DNA of 6,375 nt from Pseudaestuariivita sp. (GCA_020629995.1 JAHDCH010000062.1:1-6375), one strand, 5' to 3'; positions 1 through 5,624 are shown, numbered from the stretch's first letter. The notes: generated by a model not told the origin, from the letters alone. Made by a program: numbers and translations.

Positions 1-39
1 TCTTACAAAATTCAGGGCGTCTGGTCGCTCACAACGCAT
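1..39 (-). CDS. Possible start of a gene downstream of fabD, cut by the window edge
   Basis: Downstream of fabD on the minus strand there is a near-perfect Shine-Dalgarno (AAGGAGG, complement of 48-54). Two overlapping ATG codons follow it, in the string ATGAATG. The first ATG (position 43) is only 4 bases from the Shine-Dalgarno and its frame stops after four codons. The second (position 39) is 8 bases away, the ideal spacing, and stays open for 13 codons to the edge, reading MRCERPDALNFVR. The fabD stop is 67 bases upstream with no U-tract terminator between, so co-transcription is plausible. In relatives fabG often follows fabD, but this N-terminus does not look like FabG (no early GxxxGIG nucleotide-binding motif). 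Product unknown; only 13 residues are visible. Confidence 0.35.
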   Translation of the reverse strand, partial: MRCERPDALNFVR

Positions 40-106
40 TCATACCCCCTCCTTGTTGCCGCGGCGCATGACGCGGCGGCCCTGTCCTGTTGAATATGTG
101 CGGCGA

Positions 107-1036
107 TCAGCCTGCGGTGATCGCGGCGACGTCCTCGGGGGTGCCGACCTGCTTGCAGGTGATCGACTTGTCGATCCTGCGCACCATGCCCGACAGCGCC
201 TTGCCTGCGCCGATCTCCCAGATTTCGGTCACGCCCTGCGCCGCCATCCACGCCACGCTTTCGCGCCAGCGGACCGAGCCTGTCACCTGGTCCACCAGCA
301 GCGAGCGGATCGTCGCGGTGTTGCTGACCGCCTCGGCCACCACGTTGCACACGACCGGCACCGCGGGGCGCTCCATGTCCACATCGCCCAGCGCGCGCGC
401 CATGACACCGGCGGCGGGCTCCATCAGCGCGCAATGGAACGGGGCCGACACCGGCAGCAGCATCGCGCGCTTGGCGCCGCGCGCCTTGGCCAGCTCGACC
501 GCGCGTTCAACAGCCGCCTTGTGGCCCGACACCACCACCTGCGAAGGATCGTTGTCATTGGCGGCCTGGCACACTTCGCCCTCTGCCGCCTCTTGCGCGA
601 CCTCGGAGGCCGCCGCGAAATCCAGCCCCAGCAGCGCCGCCATCGCGCCGACGCCCACGGGCACGGCCTCTTGCATGGCCTTGCCGCGCGTGCGCAGCAG
701 GCGGGCCGCATCCGCAACAGACAAGGTGCCCGCCGCCGCAAGCGCCGAATATTCGCCCAGCGAATGACCTGCGACATAGGCCGCATCGGTCACGGCCACG
801 CCTTCGGCCTCCAGCGCACGCAGTGCGGCCATCGAGGTGGCCATCAGGGCAGGCTGGGCATTCTGGGTCAGGGTCAGCTCTTCGATGGTGCCGTCCCAGA
901 TCAGGGCCGACAGCTTTTCGCCCAGGGCCTCGTCGACCTCGTCAAAGACGGCGCGCGCTGCGGGATATGCCTCGGCCAGGGCGCGGCCCATGCCGATGGT
1001 CTGGGCGCCCTGCCCCGGAAATACAAATGCTTTCAC
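107..1036 (-). CDS. fabD: Malonyl-CoA:ACP S-malonyltransferase (FabD)
   Basis: FabD moves the malonyl group from CoA to acyl carrier protein, supplying the extender unit for cytosolic type II fatty acid synthesis. The 309-residue product matches the usual FabD length of about 310. The N-terminal FVFPGQGAQ loop is at residues 4-12. The nucleophile elbow GHSLGEYSA has its serine at residue 92. Arg117 lies in LRTRGKAMQ, and the catalytic histidine is His201 in VSAPFHCAL. All three numbers coincide with the E. coli enzyme. The start is a GTG at 1036, chosen because FabD proteins begin one or two residues before the FVFPGQG motif and because AGAAGGA lies about 10 bases upstream. The frame stays open another 58 codons, to 1210, but that extension matches nothing in FabD and overlaps the divergent gene. 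The gene reads away from the cytochrome gene and shares a 157-base spacer with it. Confidence 0.97.
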   Translation of the reverse strand: MKAFVFPGQGAQTIGMGRALAEAYPAARAVFDEVDEALGEKLSALIWDGTIEELTLTQNAQPALMATSMAALRALEAEGVAVTDAAYVAGHSLGEYSALAAAGTLSVADAARLLRTRGKAMQEAVPVGVGAMAALLGLDFAAASEVAQEAAEGEVCQAANDNDPSQVVVSGHKAAVERAVELAKARGAKRAMLLPVSAPFHCALMEPAAGVMARALGDVDMERPAVPVVCNVVAEAVSNTATIRSLLVDQVTGSVRWRESVAWMAAQGVTEIWEIGAGKALSGMVRRIDKSITCKQVGTPEDVAAITAG

Positions 1037-1077
1037 TGCCCCGATGTCCTTCTTGTTCCCAGTGGCGATTGCGATCC

Positions 1078-1107
1078 CGTTTAGCGCAGGGCCGCGCGTG
1101 CGCACAA
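1078..1107 (-). promoter_or_regulatory. Candidate fabD promoter (weak)
   Basis: On the minus strand TTGTGC (1107-1102) and TAAACG (1083-1078) are separated by 18 bases, 41 bases before the fabD GTG. The match to sigma-70 consensus is poor at both boxes. Support comes mainly from position and from the CTGCGCTAA string, also found at almost the same distance ahead of yceI (3081-3108). No convincing promoter was found for the divergent plus-strand gene in the same spacer. Confidence 0.3.
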
Positions 1108-1124
1108 GGGTTGCGCAGGCGCGC
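1094..1124. repeat. Inverted repeat in the fabD / cytochrome spacer
   Basis: Two copies of the self-palindromic hexamer TGCGCA (1099-1104 and 1112-1117) are 13 bases apart. They are flanked by GCGCG on the left (1094-1098) and CGCGC on the right (1120-1124), with a two-base GG offset on the right side. Together they form an imperfect dyad of about 11 bp per arm around a 7-base centre. It overlaps the -35 of the candidate fabD promoter and lies 70-100 bases ahead of the divergent gene, as an operator would. In DNA this GC-rich, short GCGC palindromes also arise by chance. Confidence 0.35.
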
Positions 1125-1193
1125 TGCATTGCATCGTCCGCGCGCACCGCTACCTTGGCCAGACCAGACGCAGTCCACATCGGAGCCCGCCTC

Positions 1194-2396
1194 ATGGCCC
1201 TCGGCAACACCGCAACACGCTATGGCAGCGTGACCAAGACCTTTCACTGGCTGACCGCCCTTTTGATTTTCACCGTCATCCCGCTGGGCGTGGTGGCCTA
1301 CAACCTGCCCTATGACACGTCCGAGCAGCTGGCGCTGAAGGCGCAGCTGTTCTCGCTGCACAAGACGGTGGGCCTTGCGATTTTCGCCACCGCTCTGGCG
1401 CGGATCCTGTGGGCGATCAGCCAGCCCAAGCCGGGCCTGCTGAACGCCGAAAAACGCGCCGAGAGCTTTCTGGCGCAGCTGGTGCACTGGCTGCTGTACG
1501 GCAGCCTTGTGCTGGTGCCGCTGACGGGGTGGATCCACCACGCGGCGACGACCGGCTTTGCGCCGATCTGGTGGCCCTTTGGGCAGGGCCTGCCGTTTGT
1601 GCCCAAGGATGACGGCGTCGCCGGGACCTTTGCCGCGCTGCACAAGATTTTCGAACGGGTGATGGTGGCCTCGCTGCTGCTGCATATCATCGGCGCGCTG
1701 AAGCACCATTTTGTCGACCGGGACGCCACGCTGCTGCGGATGCTGCCCGGCCGGACCGAAGCCGCGGGCGGAGCGCATCGCACGGCCGTGCCGCTGGCCG
1801 CCGCGATTGGGGTCTGGGCCGCTGCGCTGGTGCTCGGCGGGGCGCTGGGCCTGTTTGCGCCCAAGGAAACCGGAGCGCAGGCCGCACAGCTGGACGCGGT
1901 CGCGTCGGATTGGGTGGTTGAGGACGGCGAGATCGCCCTGACAGTTACCCAGTTTGGGTCGCCCGTCACTGGCCGGTTCGAGGACTGGACCGCCGCCATC
2001 ACCTTTGCCGAACCTGATGCGCCCGGCCCCGCCGGCACGGTCGAGACGCAGATCGCCATCGGCTCGCTCACGCTGGGGTCGGTCACCGGTCAGGCGATGG
2101 GCCCGGATTTCTTTGATGCCCAGACGCACCCCACCGCGAGTTATGCGGGGGACCTGATCAAGACCGAAACCGGGTACGAGGCGCAGGGCACGCTGACGGT
2201 CAAGGGCACGCAGGTGCCTGTCACCTTTCCCTTCACGCTGGATATCGACTCGGACGGGCTGGCGACAATGGCGGGGCAGCTGACGCTGAACAGGCTCGAC
2301 TTTGGCGTGGGCGCAAACATGCCCGACGAAAGCTCGCTGCTGTTTGCCGTGGATGTGGCGCTGTCGCTGACCGCGCGGCGCGCCGCCACAGAGTAG
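1194..2396 (+). CDS. Cytochrome b561 - YceI domain fusion protein
   Basis: A 400-residue inner-membrane protein with two parts. Residues 1-185 are a bacterial cytochrome b561 (CybB/YceJ type). TM helices lie near 18-36, 55-75, 96-115 and 150-170. The histidines fitting the four haem ligands are His18, His56, His150 and His164, with spacings of 38 and 14 as in E. coli CybB, so two b haems are expected. A fifth hydrophobic helix (about 198-222) then carries the chain to the periplasm. Residues about 234-395 are a YceI domain, the lipocalin-like barrel that binds polyisoprenoids or quinones, with FFDAQTHP, a GTLTVKG strand and LNRLDFGVG. Inferred role: periplasmic isoprenoid or quinone electron transfer, perhaps against oxidative stress. 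The ATG at 1194 is preceded by CGGAG 8 bases upstream, and the product starts just before the first haem helix. E. coli encodes the two parts as separate neighbours, yceJ and yceI. Confidence 0.92.
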   Translation: MALGNTATRYGSVTKTFHWLTALLIFTVIPLGVVAYNLPYDTSEQLALKAQLFSLHKTVGLAIFATALARILWAISQPKPGLLNAEKRAESFLAQLVHWLLYGSLVLVPLTGWIHHAATTGFAPIWWPFGQGLPFVPKDDGVAGTFAALHKIFERVMVASLLLHIIGALKHHFVDRDATLLRMLPGRTEAAGGAHRTAVPLAAAIGVWAAALVLGGALGLFAPKETGAQAAQLDAVASDWVVEDGEIALTVTQFGSPVTGRFEDWTAAITFAEPDAPGPAGTVETQIAIGSLTLGSVTGQAMGPDFFDAQTHPTASYAGDLIKTETGYEAQGTLTVKGTQVPVTFPFTLDIDSDGLATMAGQLTLNRLDFGVGANMPDESSLLFAVDVALSLTARRAATE

Positions 2397-2403
2397 CGGC
2401 CAC

Positions 2404-2435
2404 AAAAAAGGGCGCGCCGGGACCGGCGCGCCCTT
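2404..2435 (-). terminator. Intrinsic terminator of yceI, shared with the convergent fusion gene
   Basis: A perfect 10-bp stem (GGGCGCGCCG at 2410-2419 with its complement at 2424-2433) closes a 4-base loop. Read on the minus strand it is followed by six T residues (complement of 2404-2409), so it is a canonical terminator 20 bases after the standalone yceI stop. On the plus strand it begins 13 bases after the fusion gene stop but is followed only by TT, so it probably also ends that transcript, less efficiently. Confidence 0.88.
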
Positions 2436-2453
2436 GATCCGGGATGACGGGGC

Positions 2454-3041
2454 TTATTCGGCCTTGAACGCCTCGAGCGAGATCTGCACCTGCAGTTCGT
2501 CGCTGACGAAAGGGGCAAAGTTGCCCAGTCCAAAGTCGGAGCGCAGGATCGTGGCGGTGGCGTCAAACCCGGCCCAGGGTTTGTTCTCCATCGGGTGGTT
2601 GCCGACCTGGTTCAGCGTTGCGTCCAGCACGACCGATTTGGTCGTGTCGTTCATCGTCAGATCGCCGGTGATCTTGGCGGTGGTCTCGCCGGTGACTTCG
2701 ATCGCGGTCGAGGTGAAGGTGATCATGTCGCCTTCGGCGGCGGCAAAGAAATCGGCGCCCATGAAGTGGTTGAACCGCGCTTCCCAACCGGTGAACAGCG
2801 ACATCACCGGGATCGACACGTTCACCGACGATGCGGCGGGGTTGTCCTGATCGAACATGATCTGGCCTTCAAAGCCCGAGAACATGTTCCAGGTCGTCGA
2901 ATAGCCAAGGTGGTTGTAGGCGAACAGCACCTGGCTGTGCGACGCGTCCAGCGTATAGGCTTCGGGCGCGGCAAAGGCGGCGGGCGCGGCCAGCGCAGCG
3001 GCGGTCGCCAGCGCGGCGGTGGTGCGGGTCAAGCGGGTCAT
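2454..3041 (-). CDS. YceI family periplasmic protein
   Basis: A 195-residue secreted protein. Residues 1-24 are a Sec signal peptide: basic TRLTR start, Ala/Leu-rich core and a likely cut after AFA, leaving a mature YceI barrel of about 171 residues starting APEAYTLD. Family features include DASHSQVLFAYNHLG near 33-47, the WNMFSGFEG strand, a TGDLTMND strand in the position of the usual 'T G x L T x x G' strand, and the closing SDFGLG. YceI proteins are lipocalin-like and bind long isoprenoid chains; they are periplasmic and often base- or stress-induced. The ATG at 3041 has GGAG 9 bases upstream and begins exactly at a signal peptide. Similarity to the YceI domain of the convergent fusion gene looks distant, so the pair is not a recent duplication. 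The exact ligand is unknown. Confidence 0.93.
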   Translation of the reverse strand: MTRLTRTTAALATAAALAAPAAFAAPEAYTLDASHSQVLFAYNHLGYSTTWNMFSGFEGQIMFDQDNPAASSVNVSIPVMSLFTGWEARFNHFMGADFFAAAEGDMITFTSTAIEVTGETTAKITGDLTMNDTTKSVVLDATLNQVGNHPMENKPWAGFDATATILRSDFGLGNFAPFVSDELQVQISLEAFKAE

Positions 3042-3080
3042 CGGGACATCTCCGGTCTCTGGGGATTGGTATGCCGGCCA

Positions 3081-3108
3081 GAGTTAGCGCAGATGCCCCG
3101 CAGCGCAA
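3081..3108 (-). promoter_or_regulatory. Candidate yceI promoter
   Basis: On the minus strand TTGCGC (3108-3103) and TAACTC (3086-3081) are separated by 16 bases and end 39 bases before the yceI ATG. The -35 has the TTG core and the -10 has TA only, so the match is weak. It lies just downstream of the terminator of the preceding gene, which means yceI needs its own promoter about here. Confidence 0.35.
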
Positions 3109-3115
3109 TTGATGG

Positions 3116-3138
3116 AAAAGGCACAGCCCCCCTGCGCC
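3116..3138 (-). terminator. Intrinsic terminator of the 75-residue membrane protein gene
   Basis: Read on the minus strand, GGCGCAG (3138-3132) pairs with CTGTGCC (3126-3120) in a 7-bp stem with one G-U pair. The loop is five G residues, and four T residues follow the stem (complement of 3116-3119). It sits 14 bases after the stop codon of the small gene at 3153-3380 and separates its transcript from yceI. Confidence 0.6.
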
Positions 3139-3152
3139 CATTCACATGTTCG

Positions 3153-3380
3153 TCAGCGGCGGCGCACCGTCAGGCTCAGCGCGCCCGCGATGGTGAAAAA
3201 GCAGGTCAGCCCCAGCTTGAGCATCGCCAGCTCGGCCGACCAATCCGCGCCCGGCGCCAGCCACAGGCCCACAGCGCAGGCCATGAACACGACGCCGACA
3301 AAGCGGGCCAGGTAATTGACGACGGGCACTTCACGCTGCGCGGGAGCACGGGGGGCGACATATGTTTCGGTGATGGCCAT
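3153..3380 (-). CDS. Small two-helix membrane protein of unknown function
   Basis: A 75-residue protein with no family I can name. The N-terminal 20 residues are polar, with a proline-rich stretch (VAPRAPAQREVPV). Two hydrophobic segments follow: about 22-42 (NYLARFVGVVFMACAVGLWL) and about 50-70 (ELAMLKLGLTCFFTIAGALS). They are joined by a short PGADWS turn, and the protein ends in basic TVRRR, so both termini are probably cytoplasmic. The ATG at 3380 has AGGA about 9 bases upstream. The frame runs on to 3713, but that extension looks like translated spacer and overlaps the promoter and start of the divergent gene. A terminator follows the stop, so the gene seems monocistronic. I found no clear promoter for it. 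Confidence 0.75.
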   Translation of the reverse strand: MAITETYVAPRAPAQREVPVVNYLARFVGVVFMACAVGLWLAPGADWSAELAMLKLGLTCFFTIAGALSLTVRRR

Positions 3381-3536
3381 GTTTCTGGTCCTGTTCTGCT
3401 CGATCTTGATTGTTCTCAAATTCGCAACAAAACTGGCCAAAACGCGGGCGCGTTCACGGCTTATCAGGGGTTGTTTGACGGCTTTGTCCGGGCTGAAATG
3501 GGGCAGCGCTGTGGCACCCGGCGGGGTGCGTTTGGC

Positions 3537-3565
3537 TTGCAAAACGGGGCGGTCACGCCTATTTA
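3537..3565 (+). promoter_or_regulatory. Sigma-70-like promoter for the leader ORF and DUF4760-like gene
   Basis: TTGCAA (3537-3542) and TATTTA (3560-3565) are separated by exactly 17 bases, the best promoter match in the window. Transcription would start near 3572, about 38 bases before the ATG of the 13-codon ORF at 3610. A 6-bp hairpin (GCACCC / GGGTGC, 3514-3529) lies just upstream of the -35 and could be an operator or chance. Apart from these elements the 3381-3609 spacer holds nothing I can recognise. Confidence 0.55.
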
Positions 3566-3609
3566 ACCTGAGCACATTACCCCCGCAGACCACCACAAGG
3601 AGACCTGCG

Positions 3610-3651
3610 ATGCGCGATGGCAAAACCGGCCTGACCGACAAAACGATCTGA
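3610..3651 (+). CDS. Short leader ORF (13 codons) with an ideal Shine-Dalgarno
   Basis: AAGGAGA (3597-3603) lies 7 bases before an ATG that opens the 13-codon frame MRDGKTGLTDKTI, closed by TGA at 3649-3651. This is the only good ribosome-binding site ahead of the next gene, whose own ATG (3670) has none. Both are in the same frame, with six sense codons between the TGA and that ATG. It could be a leader peptide feeding ribosomes to the next gene by reinitiation, or the true N-terminus of that gene broken by a nonsense change. The peptide is hydrophilic, with no run of one amino acid to suggest attenuation. Confidence 0.45.
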   Translation: MRDGKTGLTDKTI

Positions 3652-3669
3652 TCTGCGGCCCGCGCGGCG

Positions 3670-4179
3670 ATGGAGCCTGGCAACGCGATTTTCATCGGCG
3701 CCGTGCTGGCCACGCTGGGCTGGATCTATAACGGGCGTCTTCAGGTGCAATCCGCCCGCCGCAAACACACCTACGAGCTGATCCTCGAACAGCATCGGGA
3801 CGAAACCTATGCGGCGCGGCTGGCTGCTGTGCGTCAGCTGATCTCGAACCGGACGCTGCAGAACATCCCGTCCGATCAGCCGCCACCCGACCACCCCGAG
3901 CTGGACGCCCTGCTGAATTACTATGAATTCCTCGCCGCGGCGATCTGGTGCGGCGATGTGGACGAACGGCTGATGCGGCGCTGCCATAAATCGCGCATCG
4001 TGACCCTGTACGAAGAATCGCTGCCCTACATTCTGGCCAACCGCGACGACGATGCGCAGGAAACCATGTGGCAGAACCTTGAAACGCTGGCGCAGCGCTG
4101 GCGCGGCGACGTCAAACCCCTGCCCTTTCAGCGCCTGATCGAACGGATCGCGATGCGCCCGTTCAATCCCGGCAGCTAA
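3670..4179 (+). CDS. Membrane-anchored DUF4760-like protein
   Basis: A 169-residue protein of unknown function. Residues 5-21 form one hydrophobic helix (NAIFIGAVLATLGWIYN), followed by a basic stretch (SARRKHTYEL) and a long, mostly helical cytoplasmic domain. The block LLNYYEFLAAAIWCGDVDE (81-99), followed by LYEESLPYI (113-121), resembles the core of DUF4760, an uncharacterised family often anchored by an N-terminal helix. This assignment is from memory of the pattern. The ATG at 3670 is the only start codon between the in-frame TGA at 3649 and the membrane helix, yet it has no Shine-Dalgarno; translation probably depends on the short ORF just upstream. The ribosomal operon follows on the same strand after 146 bases, but function need not be linked. 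Confidence 0.75.
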   Translation: MEPGNAIFIGAVLATLGWIYNGRLQVQSARRKHTYELILEQHRDETYAARLAAVRQLISNRTLQNIPSDQPPPDHPELDALLNYYEFLAAAIWCGDVDERLMRRCHKSRIVTLYEESLPYILANRDDDAQETMWQNLETLAQRWRGDVKPLPFQRLIERIAMRPFNPGS

Positions 4180-4182
4180 CGC

Positions 4183-4210
4183 TTGCGCTTTGGCGCAGAA
4201 CCTCTAAAAG
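4183..4210 (+). promoter_or_regulatory. Candidate promoter of the rpsF-rpsR-rplI operon
   Basis: TTGCGC (4183-4188) and TAAAAG (4205-4210) are separated by 16 bases, starting 3 bases after the DUF4760-like stop codon. This would give an mRNA leader of about 110 bases, long enough for the hairpin at 4252-4286. The boxes match consensus only partly, but the -35 and spacing repeat those ahead of yceI. Confidence 0.4.
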
Positions 4211-4251
4211 GCCCTATCCCTTCGCAAGAGTTCACCCGCGCGGTCTCTCGT

Positions 4252-4286
4252 GGATGGGGGGCGAACGGGATCTTGAGCCTCCATCC
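4252..4286 (+). promoter_or_regulatory. Hairpin in the rpsF mRNA leader, possible S6:S18 autoregulatory site
   Basis: GGATGGGGG (4252-4260) pairs with CCTCCATCC (4278-4286) in a 9-bp stem with one G-U pair. The loop has 17 bases, and the stem ends 39 bases before the rpsF ATG. Many bacteria regulate rpsF through a leader structure bound by the bS6:bS18 complex. Position and gene content fit, but I cannot see the conserved CCG loop element of the described motif, so the functional reading is inference. No U-tract follows, so it is not a terminator. Confidence 0.35.
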
Positions 4287-4325
4287 TTTGAAACGCGCCT
4301 TGATACAAATGGAAACGGAGCGATC

Positions 4326-4679
4326 ATGCCGCTTTACGAGCATGTCTTTATCGCGCGTCAGGACCTGTCCAACGCGCAAGCTGAAGGCCTTATCGAACAT
4401 TTCGGCGCCGTCCTCGGCGACAACGGGGGCAAACTCGTGGATCACGAGTACTGGGGCGTCAAGACGATGGCCTACAAGATCAACAAGAACCGCAAGGGCC
4501 ACTATGCCTACCTGCGCACCGACGCACCGTCGACTGCCGTGCAGGAAATGGAACGCCTGATGCGCCTGCATGACGACGTGATGCGCGTCCTGACCATCAA
4601 GGTCGACGAGCATGCCGAGCTGCCCTCGGTCCAGATGCAGAAACGTGACGAACGCGACGGCCGTCGCGAGCGCCGCTAA
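4326..4679 (+). CDS. rpsF: 30S ribosomal protein bS6
   Basis: A protein of the 30S platform that forms a heterodimer with bS18 and binds the central domain of 16S rRNA. At 117 residues it has the length of a bS6 without a long tail. It starts MPLYEHVFIARQDLS (the conserved YEh first strand). The basic strand WGVKTMAYKINKNRKGHY lies near 43-60 and VMRVLTIKVD near 85-94, and the end is Arg-rich (RDERDGRRERR). The ATG at 4326 has CGGAG 5 bases upstream. An upstream in-frame ATG at 4254 would add 24 residues foreign to bS6 and lies in the leader hairpin, so it was rejected. First gene of the operon; rpsR follows 15 bases after its stop. Confidence 0.97.
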   Translation: MPLYEHVFIARQDLSNAQAEGLIEHFGAVLGDNGGKLVDHEYWGVKTMAYKINKNRKGHYAYLRTDAPSTAVQEMERLMRLHDDVMRVLTIKVDEHAELPSVQMQKRDERDGRRERR

Positions 4680-4694
4680 GAAGGAGCACGAAAA

Positions 4695-4922
4695 ATGGCT
4701 GCAAAACCGTTCTTCCGCCGCCGCAAGGTCTGCCCCTTCTCGGGCGACAATGCACCCAAGATCGACTACAAGGACACGCGCCTGCTGCAACGCTACATCT
4801 CTGAGCGTGGCAAGATCGTGCCGTCCCGTATCACCGCCGTTTCGGCCAAAAAGCAGCGTGAGCTGGCCCGTGCGATCAAACGCGCGCGCTTCCTGGCCCT
4901 GCTGCCCTATGCCGTGAAGTAA
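4695..4922 (+). CDS. rpsR: 30S ribosomal protein bS18
   Basis: The partner of bS6 on the 30S platform. It has 75 residues, the normal size. The family signature is visible: [11 protein letters not shown] (6-16), [22 protein letters not shown] (24-45, the core of the bS18 fold) and the basic helix [20 protein letters not shown] near 52-71. Shine-Dalgarno AAGGAG is 8 bases before the ATG. The single cysteine (Cys13) stands alone in CPFS, so no zinc site of the C+ type is expected. Co-expression with rpsF matches the need for equal amounts of the two partners. Confidence 0.98.
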   Translation: MAAKPFFRRRKVCPFSGDNAPKIDYKDTRLLQRYISERGKIVPSRITAVSAKKQRELARAIKRARFLALLPYAVK

Positions 4923-4934
4923 GGAGACAGGCAC

Positions 4935-5564
4935 ATGCAAGTTATCCTTCTGGAACGCGTGGCCAAACTGGGCCAGATGGGCGACGTCGTTGACGTCAAG
5001 CCCGGCTATGCACGCAACTTCCTTCTGCCGCAGAAAAAGGCCCTGACCGCCAGCCAGGCGAACATTGCCGATTTCGAAGCGCAGAAAGCGCAGCTTGAGG
5101 CACGCAACCTCGAGACCAAGAAAGAAGCCGAAGACATGGCCGAACGTCTGGGTGGCCAGCAGTTCGTCGTGATCCGTCAGGCGTCTGACGGCGGCAACCT
5201 CTACGGCTCGGTCACCACCCGTGACGCGGCCGATGTGGCGACCGAAGCGGGCTTCTCGATCGACCGCAAGCAAGCTGTGATCGAAAACCCGATCAAGGAG
5301 CTGGGCCTGCACGACGTGCTGATCACCCTGCACCCCGAGGTCGAGTGCACGATCACCCTGAACGTCGCCCGTTCGCCCGAAGAGGCCGAACTGCAGGCGT
5401 CGGGCAAGTCGATCCAGGAACTGGCCGCCGAGGAAGAGGCGCAAGCCGAATTCGAGATCGCCGAACTGTTCGACGACATCGGCTCGGCTGCCGAAGACGA
5501 TGGCGACCTGGCCGACGCGGTCGAAGAGCAGGCCGAAGAGACTGCCTCGGACGACGAAGACTAA
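4935..5564 (+). CDS. rplI: 50S ribosomal protein bL9 with a long acidic C-terminal tail
   Basis: An elongated 50S protein that binds 23S rRNA near the base of the L1 stalk and helps keep reading frame. The N-terminal rRNA-binding domain (1-52) contains the signature [11 protein letters not shown] then GYARNFLLP (11-32). The connecting helix is about 41-74 and the C-terminal domain about 75-147, with [13 protein letters not shown] at 88-100. The total of 209 residues is some 60 more than E. coli bL9. The extra part (148-209) holds 25 Asp/Glu and a single basic residue, looks disordered, and has counterparts in other Rhodobacteraceae as far as I recall. The Shine-Dalgarno TAAGGAG includes the rpsR stop codon, 8 bases before the ATG, so translational coupling is likely. 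Last gene of the operon, followed by a terminator. Confidence 0.97.
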   Translation: MQVILLERVAKLGQMGDVVDVKPGYARNFLLPQKKALTASQANIADFEAQKAQLEARNLETKKEAEDMAERLGGQQFVVIRQASDGGNLYGSVTTRDAADVATEAGFSIDRKQAVIENPIKELGLHDVLITLHPEVECTITLNVARSPEEAELQASGKSIQELAAEEEAQAEFEIAELFDDIGSAAEDDGDLADAVEEQAEETASDDED

Positions 5565-5587
5565 GCGTCTTTGCACAGACAATTAGG

Positions 5588-5624
5588 AAAAGGCCGCGCC
5601 CCGGATATGGGACGCGGCCTTTTT
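5588..5624 (+). terminator. Bidirectional intrinsic terminator after rplI
   Basis: GGCCGCG (5592-5598) pairs with CGCGGCC (5613-5619). The stem continues past one C-A mismatch with CCC/GGG, around a GGATAT loop. It is flanked by AAAA on the left and TTTTT on the right, so it works as a terminator on the plus strand 23 bases after rplI. Its A-tract gives a U-tract on the minus strand too, 40 bases past the RTX gene stop. It therefore separates two convergent transcripts. Confidence 0.9.

Noticed and set aside
58..77. Hairpin GCCGCG / CGCGGC after fabD
   Set aside because: Only 6 bp with no following T run on the minus strand, and it lies immediately upstream of a strong Shine-Dalgarno, so it does not look like a terminator.
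53..1084. A 343-codon open frame on the plus strand, antisense to fabD
   Set aside because: Low-complexity Arg/His/Gly-rich translation lying wholly over fabD, which has intact catalytic residues.
942..2405. A 487-codon open frame on the minus strand, antisense to the cytochrome-YceI gene
   Set aside because: Its translation is rich in Arg, Gly and Gln with no recognisable domain, and it overlaps two clear genes (the fusion gene and the start of fabD). It is a shadow frame typical of high-GC DNA.
2595..3566. A 323-codon open frame on the plus strand over yceI and the small membrane gene
   Set aside because: Gly/Arg/His-rich translation without motifs, crossing two terminators or promoters and opposing genes with ribosome-binding sites.
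4254..4325. An in-frame upstream ATG giving a 141-residue bS6
   Set aside because: The 24 extra residues do not belong to bS6, and the ATG at 4326 has its own Shine-Dalgarno and the conserved MPLYEH start.
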